From: Elusimicrobiaceae bacterium
GTDB lineage: Bacteria > Elusimicrobiota > Elusimicrobia > Elusimicrobiales > Elusimicrobiaceae
DNA length: 39,236 nt
Direction: 5' to 3'
NCBI GenBank assembly: GCA_028700325.1
Contig: JAQVSV010000014.1
Coordinates: 1-39,236, forward strand
Shown: positions 1 to 8,334 of the stretch, piece after piece
Layout of the letters: each line of letters opens with the position of its first letter
Numbering within the stretch: position 1 is the first letter of the stretch
The notes under the pieces: model-generated
What the model saw: only the letters and a program-made list of their open reading frames with translations
The model's database searches: none
Told to the model about the DNA's origin: nothing
Program-made: the position numbers and the translations under genes

Positions 1-1682
1 AGCTCCAGTATCGCGCGCTGGGTGCCGCTGCCGATCGTGCGGAAAATCCTGTCGCGGCATTTGGGGCACACCGCAGGCAGTTCGGCGGTGGTACCGCAGA
101 GTCCGCACTTTAAAAACTCGCCGGACGCCGTTTTCTGCTTGCCCATGCCGCCGCCGCACCTGGGACAGGGCAGCGACCAGCCGCAGCACAGACAGGCGTA
201 GGCGGCGGCGTAGCCCAGCCGGTTGATGATAAGCAGCGACTGCTGTCCGCGCGCCAGCGCGGACGCCACGCTTTCGCGCAGTTCGTCGGACACATAGCTG
301 CTTTCCGCGCCTTTCTTGCCGGTGATAACGACACGCGGCGCGGTTATCCGCCGCACCGGCTGGTTAAGCGCGAGCATTGCTATGCGGCCATCCAGCGCGA
401 ACCTTAAAGTTTCCATTGACGGGGCCGAACTGGCAAACAAAACCGGACAGCCGTGATGCGCCGCCCGCCACACCAGCACTTCCCGCGCATGGTAATAGGG
501 ACGCTGTTCCTCCTGCTTGTAGGAATCGTCATGCTCCTCGTCCATAACGGCAAGACCCAGATTGACAAACGGCAGCAGGCAGGCCGAACGCGTGCCCGCC
601 ACCACAATGCTTTCACCAGCCACCAGCCGGTTAAAAATCATGTTTTTCTGGCGCGGTGTCAGCCGGCTGTGCCACAAAACGGTGCGCGCCGCCCCAAGCC
701 GGGCTGAAAATTCCTCGATAAACGGCTGCGTAAGCGCGATATCGGGCAGAAGATACAATACCTGCCGGCCGCAGTTGAGCGCGGTTTCCATGAGCCGGAT
801 AAACACTTCGGTTTTTCCGGTAAGGGAATCGCCTGTCAATAAGGTGGACTGCGACTGTTTGGCCCGCACCAGCGGCGCAAGCGCGTCGCAGGCGGCGCGC
901 TGGTCGGGCGTAAGGGTGAACGCGGATACAACCACTTTTTGCGTGGCGGCCCCGGCGGATTCCGCGGAAACGGCTGCCCGGCCCGCGCGGTCAGGCCCGG
1001 CTTCGCGGGCCGGAAAAACGAAACTGTCCGGCCCGGACGCGGGTACGCCGTCAGCCGAACCGGGCTCGCCAAGCGGCGCGTCATAAAACGCCGCGGTCAT
1101 GGCTTCCATATCAAGCGCGGTGTCATGGTCCGGAGGCTCCGGCACGGACGGAACACCGGTCTGGATCGCCCCGGCGTTTTCAAACATCGTGCCCGTCCAG
1201 TCGGACTGGGCAACGAGCTGCCGCACGGCGACCACCCTGCTTTCAGCCTTATCTGCGACCGGTTTTTTTTCGGCCGCAGAAACCGTTTTCCTCTTTCCGT
1301 CCGGGGAAGCCGGTTTATTCAGGTCTTTTTCCAGTTCGGCGCGCAGCCGCTCAAATGACAGAAGTTTAAACCATGAGGGAAACATCGCGCCGAACACCTC
1401 GCCCAGCGGATTGCACCAGCGCTGCGCTATATACTGCGCCAGCCCCACGCCCTCGCCCCCGAACAGAGGCGCGGGGTCTTCAATCGAAAGAATCTCTTTG
1501 AGCCTGATATGCAGCGGAAGCCGGGTCTTTCCGGTCAGCTCAACCGCCACACCGGTGGCAACCGCTTTGCCAAAAGGCGCGCGCACCCGCATGCCCGGTT
1601 CAAGCGACTGCTCAAGCCGGGCGGGCACGCTGTAATCGAACAGTTTGCGCAACGGCACCGCGAACGCGACTTTACAAAACAT
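1..1682 (-). CDS. priA: Primosomal protein N' (replication restart helicase PriA), 3' end outside window
   Basis: PriA is the 3'-5' DEAH-type helicase that recognises stalled or repaired forks and reloads the replisome. About 560 codons are visible, from the start at 1682 to the window edge, so the C-terminus is missing. The N-terminal DNA-binding part reads MFCKVAFAVPLRKLFDYSVP. A variable linker of roughly 130 residues precedes LTPDQ near residue 255. Walker A is GDSLTGKT and Walker B is DEEHDDSYKQ. A zinc-binding insertion near the edge has four Cys pairs (CLCC, CPRC, CGLC, CPKC). Motif III reads SSAPSMET rather than the usual SATPS form, and NRLG replaces the common NRRG; both are mild deviations. 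The start lies three bases beyond the stop of the upstream glycosylase gene, so the two are probably co-transcribed. Family assignment is firm. Confidence 0.95.
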   Translation of the reverse strand, partial: MFCKVAFAVPLRKLFDYSVPARLEQSLEPGMRVRAPFGKAVATGVAVELTGKTRLPLHIRLKEILSIEDPAPLFGGEGVGLAQYIAQRWCNPLGEVFGAMFPSWFKLLSFERLRAELEKDLNKPASPDGKRKTVSAAEKKPVADKAESRVVAVRQLVAQSDWTGTMFENAGAIQTGVPSVPEPPDHDTALDMEAMTAAFYDAPLGEPGSADGVPASGPDSFVFPAREAGPDRAGRAAVSAESAGAATQKVVVSAFTLTPDQRAACDALAPLVRAKQSQSTLLTGDSLTGKTEVFIRLMETALNCGRQVLYLLPDIALTQPFIEEFSARLGAARTVLWHSRLTPRQKNMIFNRLVAGESIVVAGTRSACLLPFVNLGLAVMDEEHDDSYKQEEQRPYYHAREVLVWRAAHHGCPVLFASSAPSMETLRFALDGRIAMLALNQPVRRITAPRVVITGKKGAESSYVSDELRESVASALARGQQSLLIINRLGYAAAYACLCCGWSLPCPRCGGGMGKQKTASGEFLKCGLCGTTAELPAVCPKCRDRIFRTIGSGTQRAILE

Positions 1683-1684
1683 GG

Positions 1685-2593
1685 CTACTCTTTTCCGGCG
1701 GTCTGAGGCGGTTGCATCCCGGCGGCTTTCATGACCAGCTTCATATCGTCCCAGGTGGGGCGTTTATAGTCGGGATTGCGCAGCAGCGCGGCAGGGTGAT
1801 AGGTAGCCGCCACCTTGATGGCCGGAGTGACCGGATAATCGCGAAGTTGTCCGCGCATGGAGGACAACGAACCCGTGAAGCTGAGCAGTTCCCGCGCCGC
1901 TGTCGCGCCCAGCGCGATGATAAATTCGGGGTTAATCAGCTCTATCTGCCGCTCCAAGTAGGGCCGGCAAACGCGGATTTCATCCGGCGACGGCGGCCGG
2001 TCGTTACCGCGTTTTTCAGGATTTGACGGGTCAATCATCGGATGGCATTTGGCGATATTGGCAATATAAACATTAGTGCGGTCCAGCCCCATCGCGCCAA
2101 GAATTTTATCAAGCAGCTGGCCCGCTTTGCCCACGAAAGGCAGGCCCTGCCGGTCTTCCTCGTAACCCGGGCCCTCGCCGATAAGCATTATCTGCGCGCG
2201 GGGATTGCCCATGCCGAACACCGGTTTTATCCGTGCCGCGCCAAGCGGGCACAACTTGCAGACGGAAACCAGTTTTTCCAGCCCCGCCATATCAAGTTTC
2301 GACAGGTCAGGACGTTTCGTTTCCGTTTTTAAAGCGACGGCTTCCGGAGCGGGCAGCTGTGCATGCGGGGCCGCTTTGGCTGGCGCACCCGCGTGCGCGG
2401 ACACAGCATGCGCGGCCGGTTTGACATGCGCAGGCGCGACAGGCCCGGCAGGGCCGGACGAAACGGCGGAAAATTCCGCCGCCGGCGCAGGGGGGACGGC
2501 CGTTTCAGAAAACGAGCCTGCATAATCGTCAAAATCGTTATATTTCAGGCAGTTTTTAAGCTGGCGCACCAGTGTTTTTAATTCATCAGGCAT
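1685..2593 (-). CDS. Family 4 (Fe-S) uracil-DNA glycosylase
   Basis: This enzyme removes uracil from DNA in base excision repair. It has 302 residues. The catalytic domain (about 105-290) shows GEGPGYEEDRQG at 139-150 followed by LPFVG, and the later motif TYHPAALLRNP near 265-275. Four cysteines at about 112, 115, 183 and 209 match the 4Fe-4S ligands of family 4 enzymes. Residues about 30-92 are an Ala/Pro/His-rich low-complexity linker behind a short N-terminal helix. I chose MPDELK as the start because the longer open frame runs back through an intrinsic terminator at 2704-2735. The gene ends in TAG, which matters for reading the amber codon in the DUF4159 gene of this window. A -10-like TATAAT lies upstream at 2642-2647. 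Confidence 0.9.
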   Translation of the reverse strand: MPDELKTLVRQLKNCLKYNDFDDYAGSFSETAVPPAPAAEFSAVSSGPAGPVAPAHVKPAAHAVSAHAGAPAKAAPHAQLPAPEAVALKTETKRPDLSKLDMAGLEKLVSVCKLCPLGAARIKPVFGMGNPRAQIMLIGEGPGYEEDRQGLPFVGKAGQLLDKILGAMGLDRTNVYIANIAKCHPMIDPSNPEKRGNDRPPSPDEIRVCRPYLERQIELINPEFIIALGATAARELLSFTGSLSSMRGQLRDYPVTPAIKVAATYHPAALLRNPDYKRPTWDDMKLVMKAAGMQPPQTAGKE

Positions 2594-2633
2594 ACACGCC
2601 CCGCAGAAAGAAGCTGGAAAGACAGTTAAGGTA

Positions 2634-2647
2634 ATAATGTCATTATA
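2634..2647 (-). promoter_or_regulatory. Candidate -10 box overlapped by a 13-bp palindrome upstream of the glycosylase gene
   Basis: On the minus strand TATAAT (2642-2647) overlaps the perfect palindrome ATAATGACATTAT (2634-2646), about 40 bp before the glycosylase start. No good -35 hexamer stands at the right distance. The palindrome could be an operator for a repressor, but it does not match the E. coli or Bacillus LexA box that I know. The functional reading is inference. Confidence 0.35.
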
Positions 2648-2703
2648 TCTTATTTCCCCGGCTTGAAAGACCGGCCCGTTATCCGCAAATGCAAAATGCC
2701 GGC

Positions 2704-2735
2704 AAAAAAATCCGGCGCACAATGCGCCGGATTTT
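2704..2735 (-). terminator. Intrinsic terminator of ppdK-gmk-rpoZ
   Basis: A perfect 9-bp GC-rich stem TCCGGCGCA/TGCGCCGGA (2711-2719 and 2723-2731) has a 3-base loop. On the minus strand it is followed by an uninterrupted run of seven T. It lies about 85 bp past the rpoZ stop. The plus-strand side has only four T. Confidence 0.85.
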
Positions 2736-2818
2736 ATCCGCTTCAAATATATTCGCTTGGCCGCCGGTTCCGCGCCCGCGCTGCATTTTGCGCGCCTGAA
2801 CGACCCTTGCGGCGGTTT

Positions 2819-3127
2819 TTACAGCTCGGGCAGGGTCATCTCGACGGGCTGCGCGTTTTTGCGCGCTTCCCGCTCTTCCCGGGCCTGAGCGCGGGCGAGC
2901 AGGCTTTTTTTATAGGTGTCGAGTATCAGTTCCCGTGAAATCTGGCCGGACAGCACATCGGTAAGCGCCGCCGAAATCACTTCGGAATTCGGTTTGTGCC
3001 GGAACTCCTCGCGCCGCCGGATCTCGCGCGCCCACATCGAACCCAGCACGATCAGATCATATTTGTCCTGACTGTAATCCATTATCTCCTGCTCCAGTTC
3101 TATGGTTTTTACTTTGGCTTCTGTCAT
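2819..3127 (-). CDS. rpoZ: DNA-directed RNA polymerase omega subunit
   Basis: Omega is the small subunit that helps fold and assemble beta' in RNA polymerase. The protein is 102 residues, slightly longer than typical omega. The conserved core is DKYDLIVLGSMWAREIRRRE followed by HKPNSEVISAALTDVLSGQI, the usual family signature with basic residues after the first helix. The C-terminal 30 residues are charged and helical (RAQAREEREARKN). The gene stands directly downstream of gmk, the arrangement found in many bacteria, with 19 bases between them. A terminator follows. Confidence 0.88.
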   Translation of the reverse strand: MTEAKVKTIELEQEIMDYSQDKYDLIVLGSMWAREIRRREEFRHKPNSEVISAALTDVLSGQISRELILDTYKKSLLARAQAREEREARKNAQPVEMTLPEL

Positions 3128-3146
3128 GTGCCCTCCTGAAAATCCG

Positions 3147-3767
3147 TCAGATAAAACGGTATACGCTTTGCGCCGAACGTTTAAGCCTCGGCAGCTGCCG
3201 CGCGGTGATAATGCGCTGCGCCGTAATGATGGCTTTGAGCTGGCTGACCGCGATTTCCAGATCGTCGTTGATTATCACATAGTGGTAATCGCCGATCCGC
3301 TCCAGTTCGCTTTTCGCGGTCGCGAGCCTTACGGCCAGATCACCGGTATCGTTGCGCGCTTCCAGCCGGGATTTCAGCACCGCCCAGCTCGGCGGCAGCA
3401 GAAATATCTTCACGGCGTTTTCGTAATGCCTTGAAACGGTTTCCGCGCCCTGCACGTCAATCACCAGCAGCGGGTTTTTTCCGCGCCGGATTATGCTGTC
3501 AAACGATTTCTTCGGAATACCGTAATAATACTTCCCGTGCACTTTCGCCCATTCGGCCATGAGGCCCGCCTTGATATTGCGCACAAAGCGGGCCTCCGGC
3601 CAGAAATGGTAATCAATACCGTCTTCTTCCGCCGCGCGGGGCGCGCGGGTCGTGGCGGTAACAACCCGTTCAACAGAGCTGTCCTCCGCCAGAACCCGGC
3701 TGCAAACCGTAGTCTTGCCGCCCCCGGAGGGGGAGGAAACTATTATCGGGAAACCCCGCAAGGCCAT
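3147..3767 (-). CDS. gmk: Guanylate kinase
   Basis: This enzyme phosphorylates GMP and dGMP to the diphosphates with ATP in the cytoplasm. The 206 residues match the usual family length. The P-loop SSPSGGGKTTV is at about 11-21. The GMP-binding region contains TATTRAPRAAEEDGIDYHF, followed by the lid segment with GKYYYGIP and the VIDVQGAETV strand. The C-terminus is slightly extended and basic. Six bases separate it from the ppdK stop, so it is probably expressed from the ppdK promoter together with rpoZ. Confidence 0.95.
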   Translation of the reverse strand: MALRGFPIIVSSPSGGGKTTVCSRVLAEDSSVERVVTATTRAPRAAEEDGIDYHFWPEARFVRNIKAGLMAEWAKVHGKYYYGIPKKSFDSIIRRGKNPLLVIDVQGAETVSRHYENAVKIFLLPPSWAVLKSRLEARNDTGDLAVRLATAKSELERIGDYHYVIINDDLEIAVSQLKAIITAQRIITARQLPRLKRSAQSVYRFI

Positions 3768-3773
3768 GCGGGA

Positions 3774-6554
3774 TTACTTCTTCCCGCCATGCTTCACCAC
3801 CGCCTGCGCGGCAGCCAGTCTGGCTATCGGCACGCGGAACGGCGAGCAGGACACATAATTGAAGCCCTGTTGATGGCAGAATTCCACGCTTCTGGGATCA
3901 CCGCCATGTTCGCCGCAGATGCCCACTTTAAGGTTCGGGCGGGCGGTGCGGCCTTTCCTTACGGCAATCCTGATCAGTTCGCCGACACCCTTTTCATCAA
4001 TGGACTGGAAGGGATCTTCCGGCAGAATGTTCCTGTTCAGATAATCGCCGAGGAAGCTGCCGATATCGTCACGCGAAAAACCGAAACTCATCTGGGTCAG
4101 GTCGTTCGTGCCGAACGAGAAGAACTCCGCGGGGCCCGCCATTTCATCGGCGGTAAGCGCGGCGCGGGGGATCTCGATCATCGTGCCGACCATGTGCGGA
4201 ATCTTCTTCATGCCGGTGGCTTTAAGCACTTCTTCGTATACCCGTTTGATGATTACTTTCTGGTTCTCGATTTCGACATGGGTGCAGGTGACCGGGATCA
4301 TGATTTCGGGCAGCACCGTCACTTTCTCCTTAAGGAGTTCCGCGGTCGCTTCGAAAATCGCGCGGACCTGGGTTTCGGTCACTTCCGGATAGGTTATGCC
4401 AAGCCGCACGCCGCGATGGCCCATCATCGGGTTGTTTTCCCGCAGGCCTTCGGCGCGTTTTTCCAGATCGGCGTAGCTGATGCGCAGCGCTTCGGCAAGC
4501 TTTTTGAGGTTGTCGGCGTTGTGCGGCACGAACTCGTGAAGCGGAGGATCAATCATCCGGATGGTTACGGGGTAACCGGCCATCGCTTTAAGAGTTTTCT
4601 TGATATCCGACTTCATGAACGGAAACAGATCCTTCAGCGCGGCTTTCCGCTCGTCCAGCGAGGAGGAAACAATCATTTTCCGCAGGTTGAACAGTGCGTC
4701 GTCCGAGCCTTTGCCGTAGAACATATGCTCGATGCGGAACAGGCCGATGCCTTCCGCGCCGAATTCGCGCGCCTTGGCGGAATCTTCCGGGGTGTCGGCG
4801 TTCGTGCGGATTTTAAGCGTGCGCACCCTGTCGCAGATTTTAAGGAAATCAAGCAGCGTCTTGTCGTTGGCGCCGGCGGCCATCATGTCCAGCTTGCCAA
4901 CGTAAACGTGGCCCTTGGAACCGTTAAGGGAAATCCAGTCGCCTTCCCTGATGGTCACGCCATTGACGGTGATAACCTTGTTTTCGATGTGCATTTCGGC
5001 GCAGCCGACGATGCAGCATTTGCCCCAGCCGCGCGCGACCAGCGCTGCGTGCGAGGTCATGCCGCCGCGTGCGGTAAGAATGGCTTCTGCGGCTCTCATC
5101 CCGGTCACGTCTTCAGGGTTGGTTTCTTCGCGGACAAGAATGCATTTTTTGCCGGCGTTGAAATAGGCGATGGCGTCGGCGGCGTTGAACACCACCTGGC
5201 CGGCGGCTCCGCCGGGGCCCGCGGGCAGGCCCTTGGCTACGACTTTGGCGGCCTTCTCGGCCACGGGGTCAAGCACGGGGTGAAGCAGTTCGTCAAGCTG
5301 GGCGGGCGTTACGCGCATGACGGCGGTTCTGGCGTCAATCATTTTGCTGTTGAACATGTCGGTCGCCATTTTAACGGCGGCTCTGCCGTTGCGTTTGCCC
5401 ACGCGGCACTGCAGCATCCACAGTTTACCGTCCTGAATGGTGAACTCGATGTCGAGCATGTCATGGTAATGCTTTTCCAGTTTCTTCTGGATTCCGTCGA
5501 GCTCCCTGTAAACTTTCGGCATGATTTCATGAAGGGTTTCAAGATGCCGGGACTGGTCGTTGCGGGAATATTCGTTGATCGGAGCGGGGGTGCGTATGCC
5601 GGCCACCACGTCTTCGCCCTGAGCGTTCACGAGATATTCGCCGTAAAAATTATTATTGCCGGTGCCGGGATCGCGGGTGAAAGCTACGCCGGTCGCGCTG
5701 GTTTCGCCGGTGTTGCCGAACACCATTGACTGCACGTTGACGGCGGTTCCCCATTCGTGCGGGATTTTTTCAATATTGCGGTACGCGATCGCGCGGGTGC
5801 CGTTCCACGACGCGAAAACCGCGCCGATTGCGCCCCACAGCTGGTCGTTGGCGTTGTCGGGGAATTCTTTTTTAAGAACGGTCTTGACCGTCGCCTTGAA
5901 ATCGGCGCACAGTTTTCTGAGCTCTTCCGAGGTCAGCTCGGTGTCGGTCTTGTAGCCGCGGGCTTTCTTGATCTGGGCAAGTTTTTCGTCGAGAACTTTG
6001 CGGATGCCCTTGTCGTCCTTAGGCTCGATGCCGGCGGCTTTCTCCATCACCACGTCGGCGTACATCATGATCAGGCGGCGATAGGCGTCATAAACAAACC
6101 GCTCGTTCCTGGTATCGGCAATCATGCCGGGGATTGTTTCGGTCGTCAGGCCGACGTTAAGAATGGTTTCCATCATGCCGGGCATGGAACTTCTCGCGCC
6201 GGAGCGCACGGAAACCAGCAGGGGTTTCTTCGCGTCGCCGAAAACACGGCCGACGTTCTTTTCAACCATCTTGAGATTTTCCGCAACCGTTTTGGCAAGT
6301 GACGCAGGGTATGTTCTTTTGTTCGCCCAGTAATAAGTGCATACTTCGGTGGTAATGGTGAATCCGGGGGGAACCGGCAGCTTGAGCTGGCCGGCCATTT
6401 CGGCGAGATTGGCGCCTTTTCCGCCGAGGAGCTCCTTCATCGAGCCATTGCCATCAGCTTTGCCGTTCCCAAAGTAATAGACGCTTTTGGAAATGGTTTT
6501 CTTCGTCGTTTTCCTGACTGCAGCTTTTGTAGTATTTTTAACCGCGGTTGGCAT
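3774..6554 (-). CDS. ppdK: Pyruvate, phosphate dikinase
   Basis: PPDK interconverts pyruvate + ATP + Pi with PEP + AMP + PPi and serves glycolysis or gluconeogenesis in PPi-using anaerobes. The protein has 926 residues. The N-terminal ATP-grasp half includes GGKGANLAEMAGQLKLPVPP and SVRSGARSSMPGMMET. The phosphohistidine loop GGMTSHAALVARGWGK places the swivelling His near residue 502. The C-terminal PEP/pyruvate barrel ends with GICGEHGGDP, whose Cys is the catalytic acid near residue 880. The start at 6554 is supported by AGGAGA six bases upstream. About 25 Lys/Thr-rich residues precede the usual family start (YYFGNGKADG). The gene leads a ppdK-gmk-rpoZ unit. Confidence 0.96.
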   Translation of the reverse strand: MPTAVKNTTKAAVRKTTKKTISKSVYYFGNGKADGNGSMKELLGGKGANLAEMAGQLKLPVPPGFTITTEVCTYYWANKRTYPASLAKTVAENLKMVEKNVGRVFGDAKKPLLVSVRSGARSSMPGMMETILNVGLTTETIPGMIADTRNERFVYDAYRRLIMMYADVVMEKAAGIEPKDDKGIRKVLDEKLAQIKKARGYKTDTELTSEELRKLCADFKATVKTVLKKEFPDNANDQLWGAIGAVFASWNGTRAIAYRNIEKIPHEWGTAVNVQSMVFGNTGETSATGVAFTRDPGTGNNNFYGEYLVNAQGEDVVAGIRTPAPINEYSRNDQSRHLETLHEIMPKVYRELDGIQKKLEKHYHDMLDIEFTIQDGKLWMLQCRVGKRNGRAAVKMATDMFNSKMIDARTAVMRVTPAQLDELLHPVLDPVAEKAAKVVAKGLPAGPGGAAGQVVFNAADAIAYFNAGKKCILVREETNPEDVTGMRAAEAILTARGGMTSHAALVARGWGKCCIVGCAEMHIENKVITVNGVTIREGDWISLNGSKGHVYVGKLDMMAAGANDKTLLDFLKICDRVRTLKIRTNADTPEDSAKAREFGAEGIGLFRIEHMFYGKGSDDALFNLRKMIVSSSLDERKAALKDLFPFMKSDIKKTLKAMAGYPVTIRMIDPPLHEFVPHNADNLKKLAEALRISYADLEKRAEGLRENNPMMGHRGVRLGITYPEVTETQVRAIFEATAELLKEKVTVLPEIMIPVTCTHVEIENQKVIIKRVYEEVLKATGMKKIPHMVGTMIEIPRAALTADEMAGPAEFFSFGTNDLTQMSFGFSRDDIGSFLGDYLNRNILPEDPFQSIDEKGVGELIRIAVRKGRTARPNLKVGICGEHGGDPRSVEFCHQQGFNYVSCSPFRVPIARLAAAQAVVKHGGKK

Positions 6555-6637
6555 TTACATCTCCTGTTCTTGTTTGCTCCGCCCGCCGCAATGCACTGCG
6601 GGCCGGCATGGTCATTTTTTTATGAAGCTATATATTA

Positions 6638-6666
6638 ATTTTACGAAATATGCGCCCGCCTTGCAA
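6638..6666 (-). promoter_or_regulatory. Predicted sigma-70 promoter of ppdK
   Basis: On the minus strand TTGCAA (6661-6666) and TAAAAT (6638-6643) are separated by 17 bp. This gives a leader of roughly 80 bases before the ppdK start with its AGGAGA site. Confidence 0.6.
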
Positions 6667-6709
6667 TGCGAAGGGCAACGGGCCGCATTTTTGCTAAAAT
6701 TACAAAATC

Positions 6710-7990
6710 ATGGCTAAAACTGGAAAAAACCGCGCAGTGCTGCTTTTCACCGGCAGCGAACTTTTAAACGGCAAACTCAACAGGTACGAACCGCTGTTCT
6801 GCGCCGAACTGGCAAAACTCGGCATGACGGTTGGTTATTCGGTTACTTTGCCTGACGAGACCGGCACGGTCGCCTCGGCTGTCGCCCGCGCGCTGACGGA
6901 AGCGGCACTGGTCATAGCGGTCGGCGGGCTCGGCCCCACCTTCGACGACGTGACCCGGCAGGCCGCCGCCCTCGCGCTTGACCGCCGGCTGCTGCCGGAT
7001 CCGGAAATCATGAAAACGATCGAACGCCTTTTCGCGCGCCGCGGCAGCATAATGCCGGAGAACAACCGCCTCCAGGCGCTTGTCATCGCAGGCGCGAAAC
7101 CGCTCGCCAACCCCGTAGGCACCGCGCCGGGCCAGCTTTTTTTCAAAAACGGCAGAATGCTTGTGCTGCTGCCCGGCCCGGAAAGCGAATGGCGGCCCAT
7201 CTTCAGCCGGTCAGTCGCGCCGGAAATAAAAAAACGGTTTCCGCGCCGGGCGGGCACCCGGCAGACTGAAATCAATCTGGCCGGCATAGCGGAATCGGCG
7301 GCGGACGAACAGCTCCTGCCGGTGATAAAGGCTTTCCCGGCGGCGGAGTTTACCATCCTGTCCGCGCCGGGCCATGTGCGCGTATTCGCGCGGGTGCGCG
7401 AAAGAACGGACACGGAAGCGAAAAACCTGCTTAAAAGAATACAGGCGCGCCTGCTGAAAAGTTTCGCCGGCACGGTTTTCGGATGCGGAGAACTGCTCCC
7501 GGAAACCGCGCTTGGCGCAAAACTGCGGAAGCTGGGCCTGCGAATCGGCACTGCCGAATCGTGCACCGGAGGGCTGGTGGCGCACCGCATCACGCGGGTG
7601 CCGGGCAGCTCCGGCTACATGAACGGCGGCGTTGTGGCTTACGCCAACTCGGTCAAAACAAGGGTGCTGGGCGTAAAAGCCGCGACCCTTGAAAAACACG
7701 GCGCGGTTTCGGCGGAATGCGCGCTGGAAATGGCGCGCGGCGCGCGGAAAGTGACGGGAAGCGATATCGGAATCGCCACAACCGGCATAGCCGGGCCGGG
7801 CGGCGCGACGGCGGGCAAACCGGTCGGGCTGGTATACATAGCGGTTTCGGTCAGGGGAAGCGGCGAAACCGTCGTCAAACATGTTTTTAACGGCACGCGA
7901 AACAGCATACAGGAGTGTTCGGCAAACGCCGCACTGGCGCTGGCGCTGAAAACGCTCAACCTGCCGCGCCCGGGCATGCGCCGAATTTGA
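6710..7990 (+). CDS. cinA: CinA-family protein (molybdopterin-binding-like domain + NMN deamidase)
   Basis: CinA combines an N-terminal COG1058 domain with a C-terminal PncC domain that deamidates nicotinamide mononucleotide in NAD salvage. It has 426 residues. The N-terminal half shows LLFTGSELLNG, then VGGLGPTFDDVTR and ANPVGTAPG. The C-terminal half from about 270 shows TAESCTGGLVAHRITRVPGS, GGVVAYAN and TTGIAGPGGA, all PncC hallmarks. It diverges from ppdK. No Shine-Dalgarno is visible. A TAAAAT box at 6695-6700 ends nine bases before the ATG, so the leader may be only about three bases. The stop codon is embedded in the -35 box of the rpsO promoter. Confidence 0.93.
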   Translation: MAKTGKNRAVLLFTGSELLNGKLNRYEPLFCAELAKLGMTVGYSVTLPDETGTVASAVARALTEAALVIAVGGLGPTFDDVTRQAAALALDRRLLPDPEIMKTIERLFARRGSIMPENNRLQALVIAGAKPLANPVGTAPGQLFFKNGRMLVLLPGPESEWRPIFSRSVAPEIKKRFPRRAGTRQTEINLAGIAESAADEQLLPVIKAFPAAEFTILSAPGHVRVFARVRERTDTEAKNLLKRIQARLLKSFAGTVFGCGELLPETALGAKLRKLGLRIGTAESCTGGLVAHRITRVPGSSGYMNGGVVAYANSVKTRVLGVKAATLEKHGAVSAECALEMARGARKVTGSDIGIATTGIAGPGGATAGKPVGLVYIAVSVRGSGETVVKHVFNGTRNSIQECSANAALALALKTLNLPRPGMRRI

Positions 7991-8015
7991 CAGAACCCGA
8001 TGACGCTTGTATAAT
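7987..8015 (+). promoter_or_regulatory. Perfect consensus sigma-70 promoter of rpsO-pnp
   Basis: TTGACA (7987-7992) and TATAAT (8010-8015) are separated by exactly 17 bp. The -35 box overlaps the cinA stop codon. Expected transcription start is near 8022, giving a leader of about 38 bases with an AAGGA site before rpsO. Confidence 0.92.
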
Positions 8016-8059
8016 GTATAAAGACGAACGAAAATAACAATAACAAGGAACAACGCTAA

Positions 8060-8329
8060 ATGACCACGACCAAAGAAAGACGGACCGAAGTTCTCACCAA
8101 GTTCCAGGCTCATCCTTCAGACACGGGAAGCACTTCCGTTCAGGTTGCATTTCTGACGGAGCGGATCGCTTACATTTCCGCTCACCTCAAAAATAATCCC
8201 AAAGATTTTGCGGGCGAAAGAGGGCTGTTAAAGCTCGTCGGCCAGCGCCGCCGCCTGCTCAGATATCTTAAAGAGACCAATCTCAACGCGTACCACAGCC
8301 TTATCAAACAGCTGGACATGAGGAAATAA
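8060..8329 (+). CDS. rpsO: 30S ribosomal protein S15
   Basis: S15 is a primary 16S rRNA-binding protein of the small subunit platform. Its 89 residues equal the normal length. Conserved segments include [19 protein letters not shown] and the C-terminal [19 protein letters not shown] lies about 11 bases upstream of the ATG. Pairing with pnp five bases downstream is a very widely conserved gene order. In E. coli S15 represses its own translation through the leader; I could not recognise a specific pseudoknot in this short leader. Confidence 0.97.
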   Translation: MTTTKERRTEVLTKFQAHPSDTGSTSVQVAFLTERIAYISAHLKNNPKDFAGERGLLKLVGQRRRLLRYLKETNLNAYHSLIKQLDMRK

Positions 8330-8334
8330 CTATA

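Noticed and set aside
2594-2746. Longer N-terminus for the uracil-DNA glycosylase
   Set aside because: It would run through the rpoZ terminator hairpin and the -10 box, and the added residues do not belong to the family.
3537-5729. 730-codon open frame opposite ppdK
   Set aside because: It is antisense to a full-length PPDK with every motif, has a His/Gly/Phe-rich composition typical of GC-driven shadow frames, and lacks a ribosome site.
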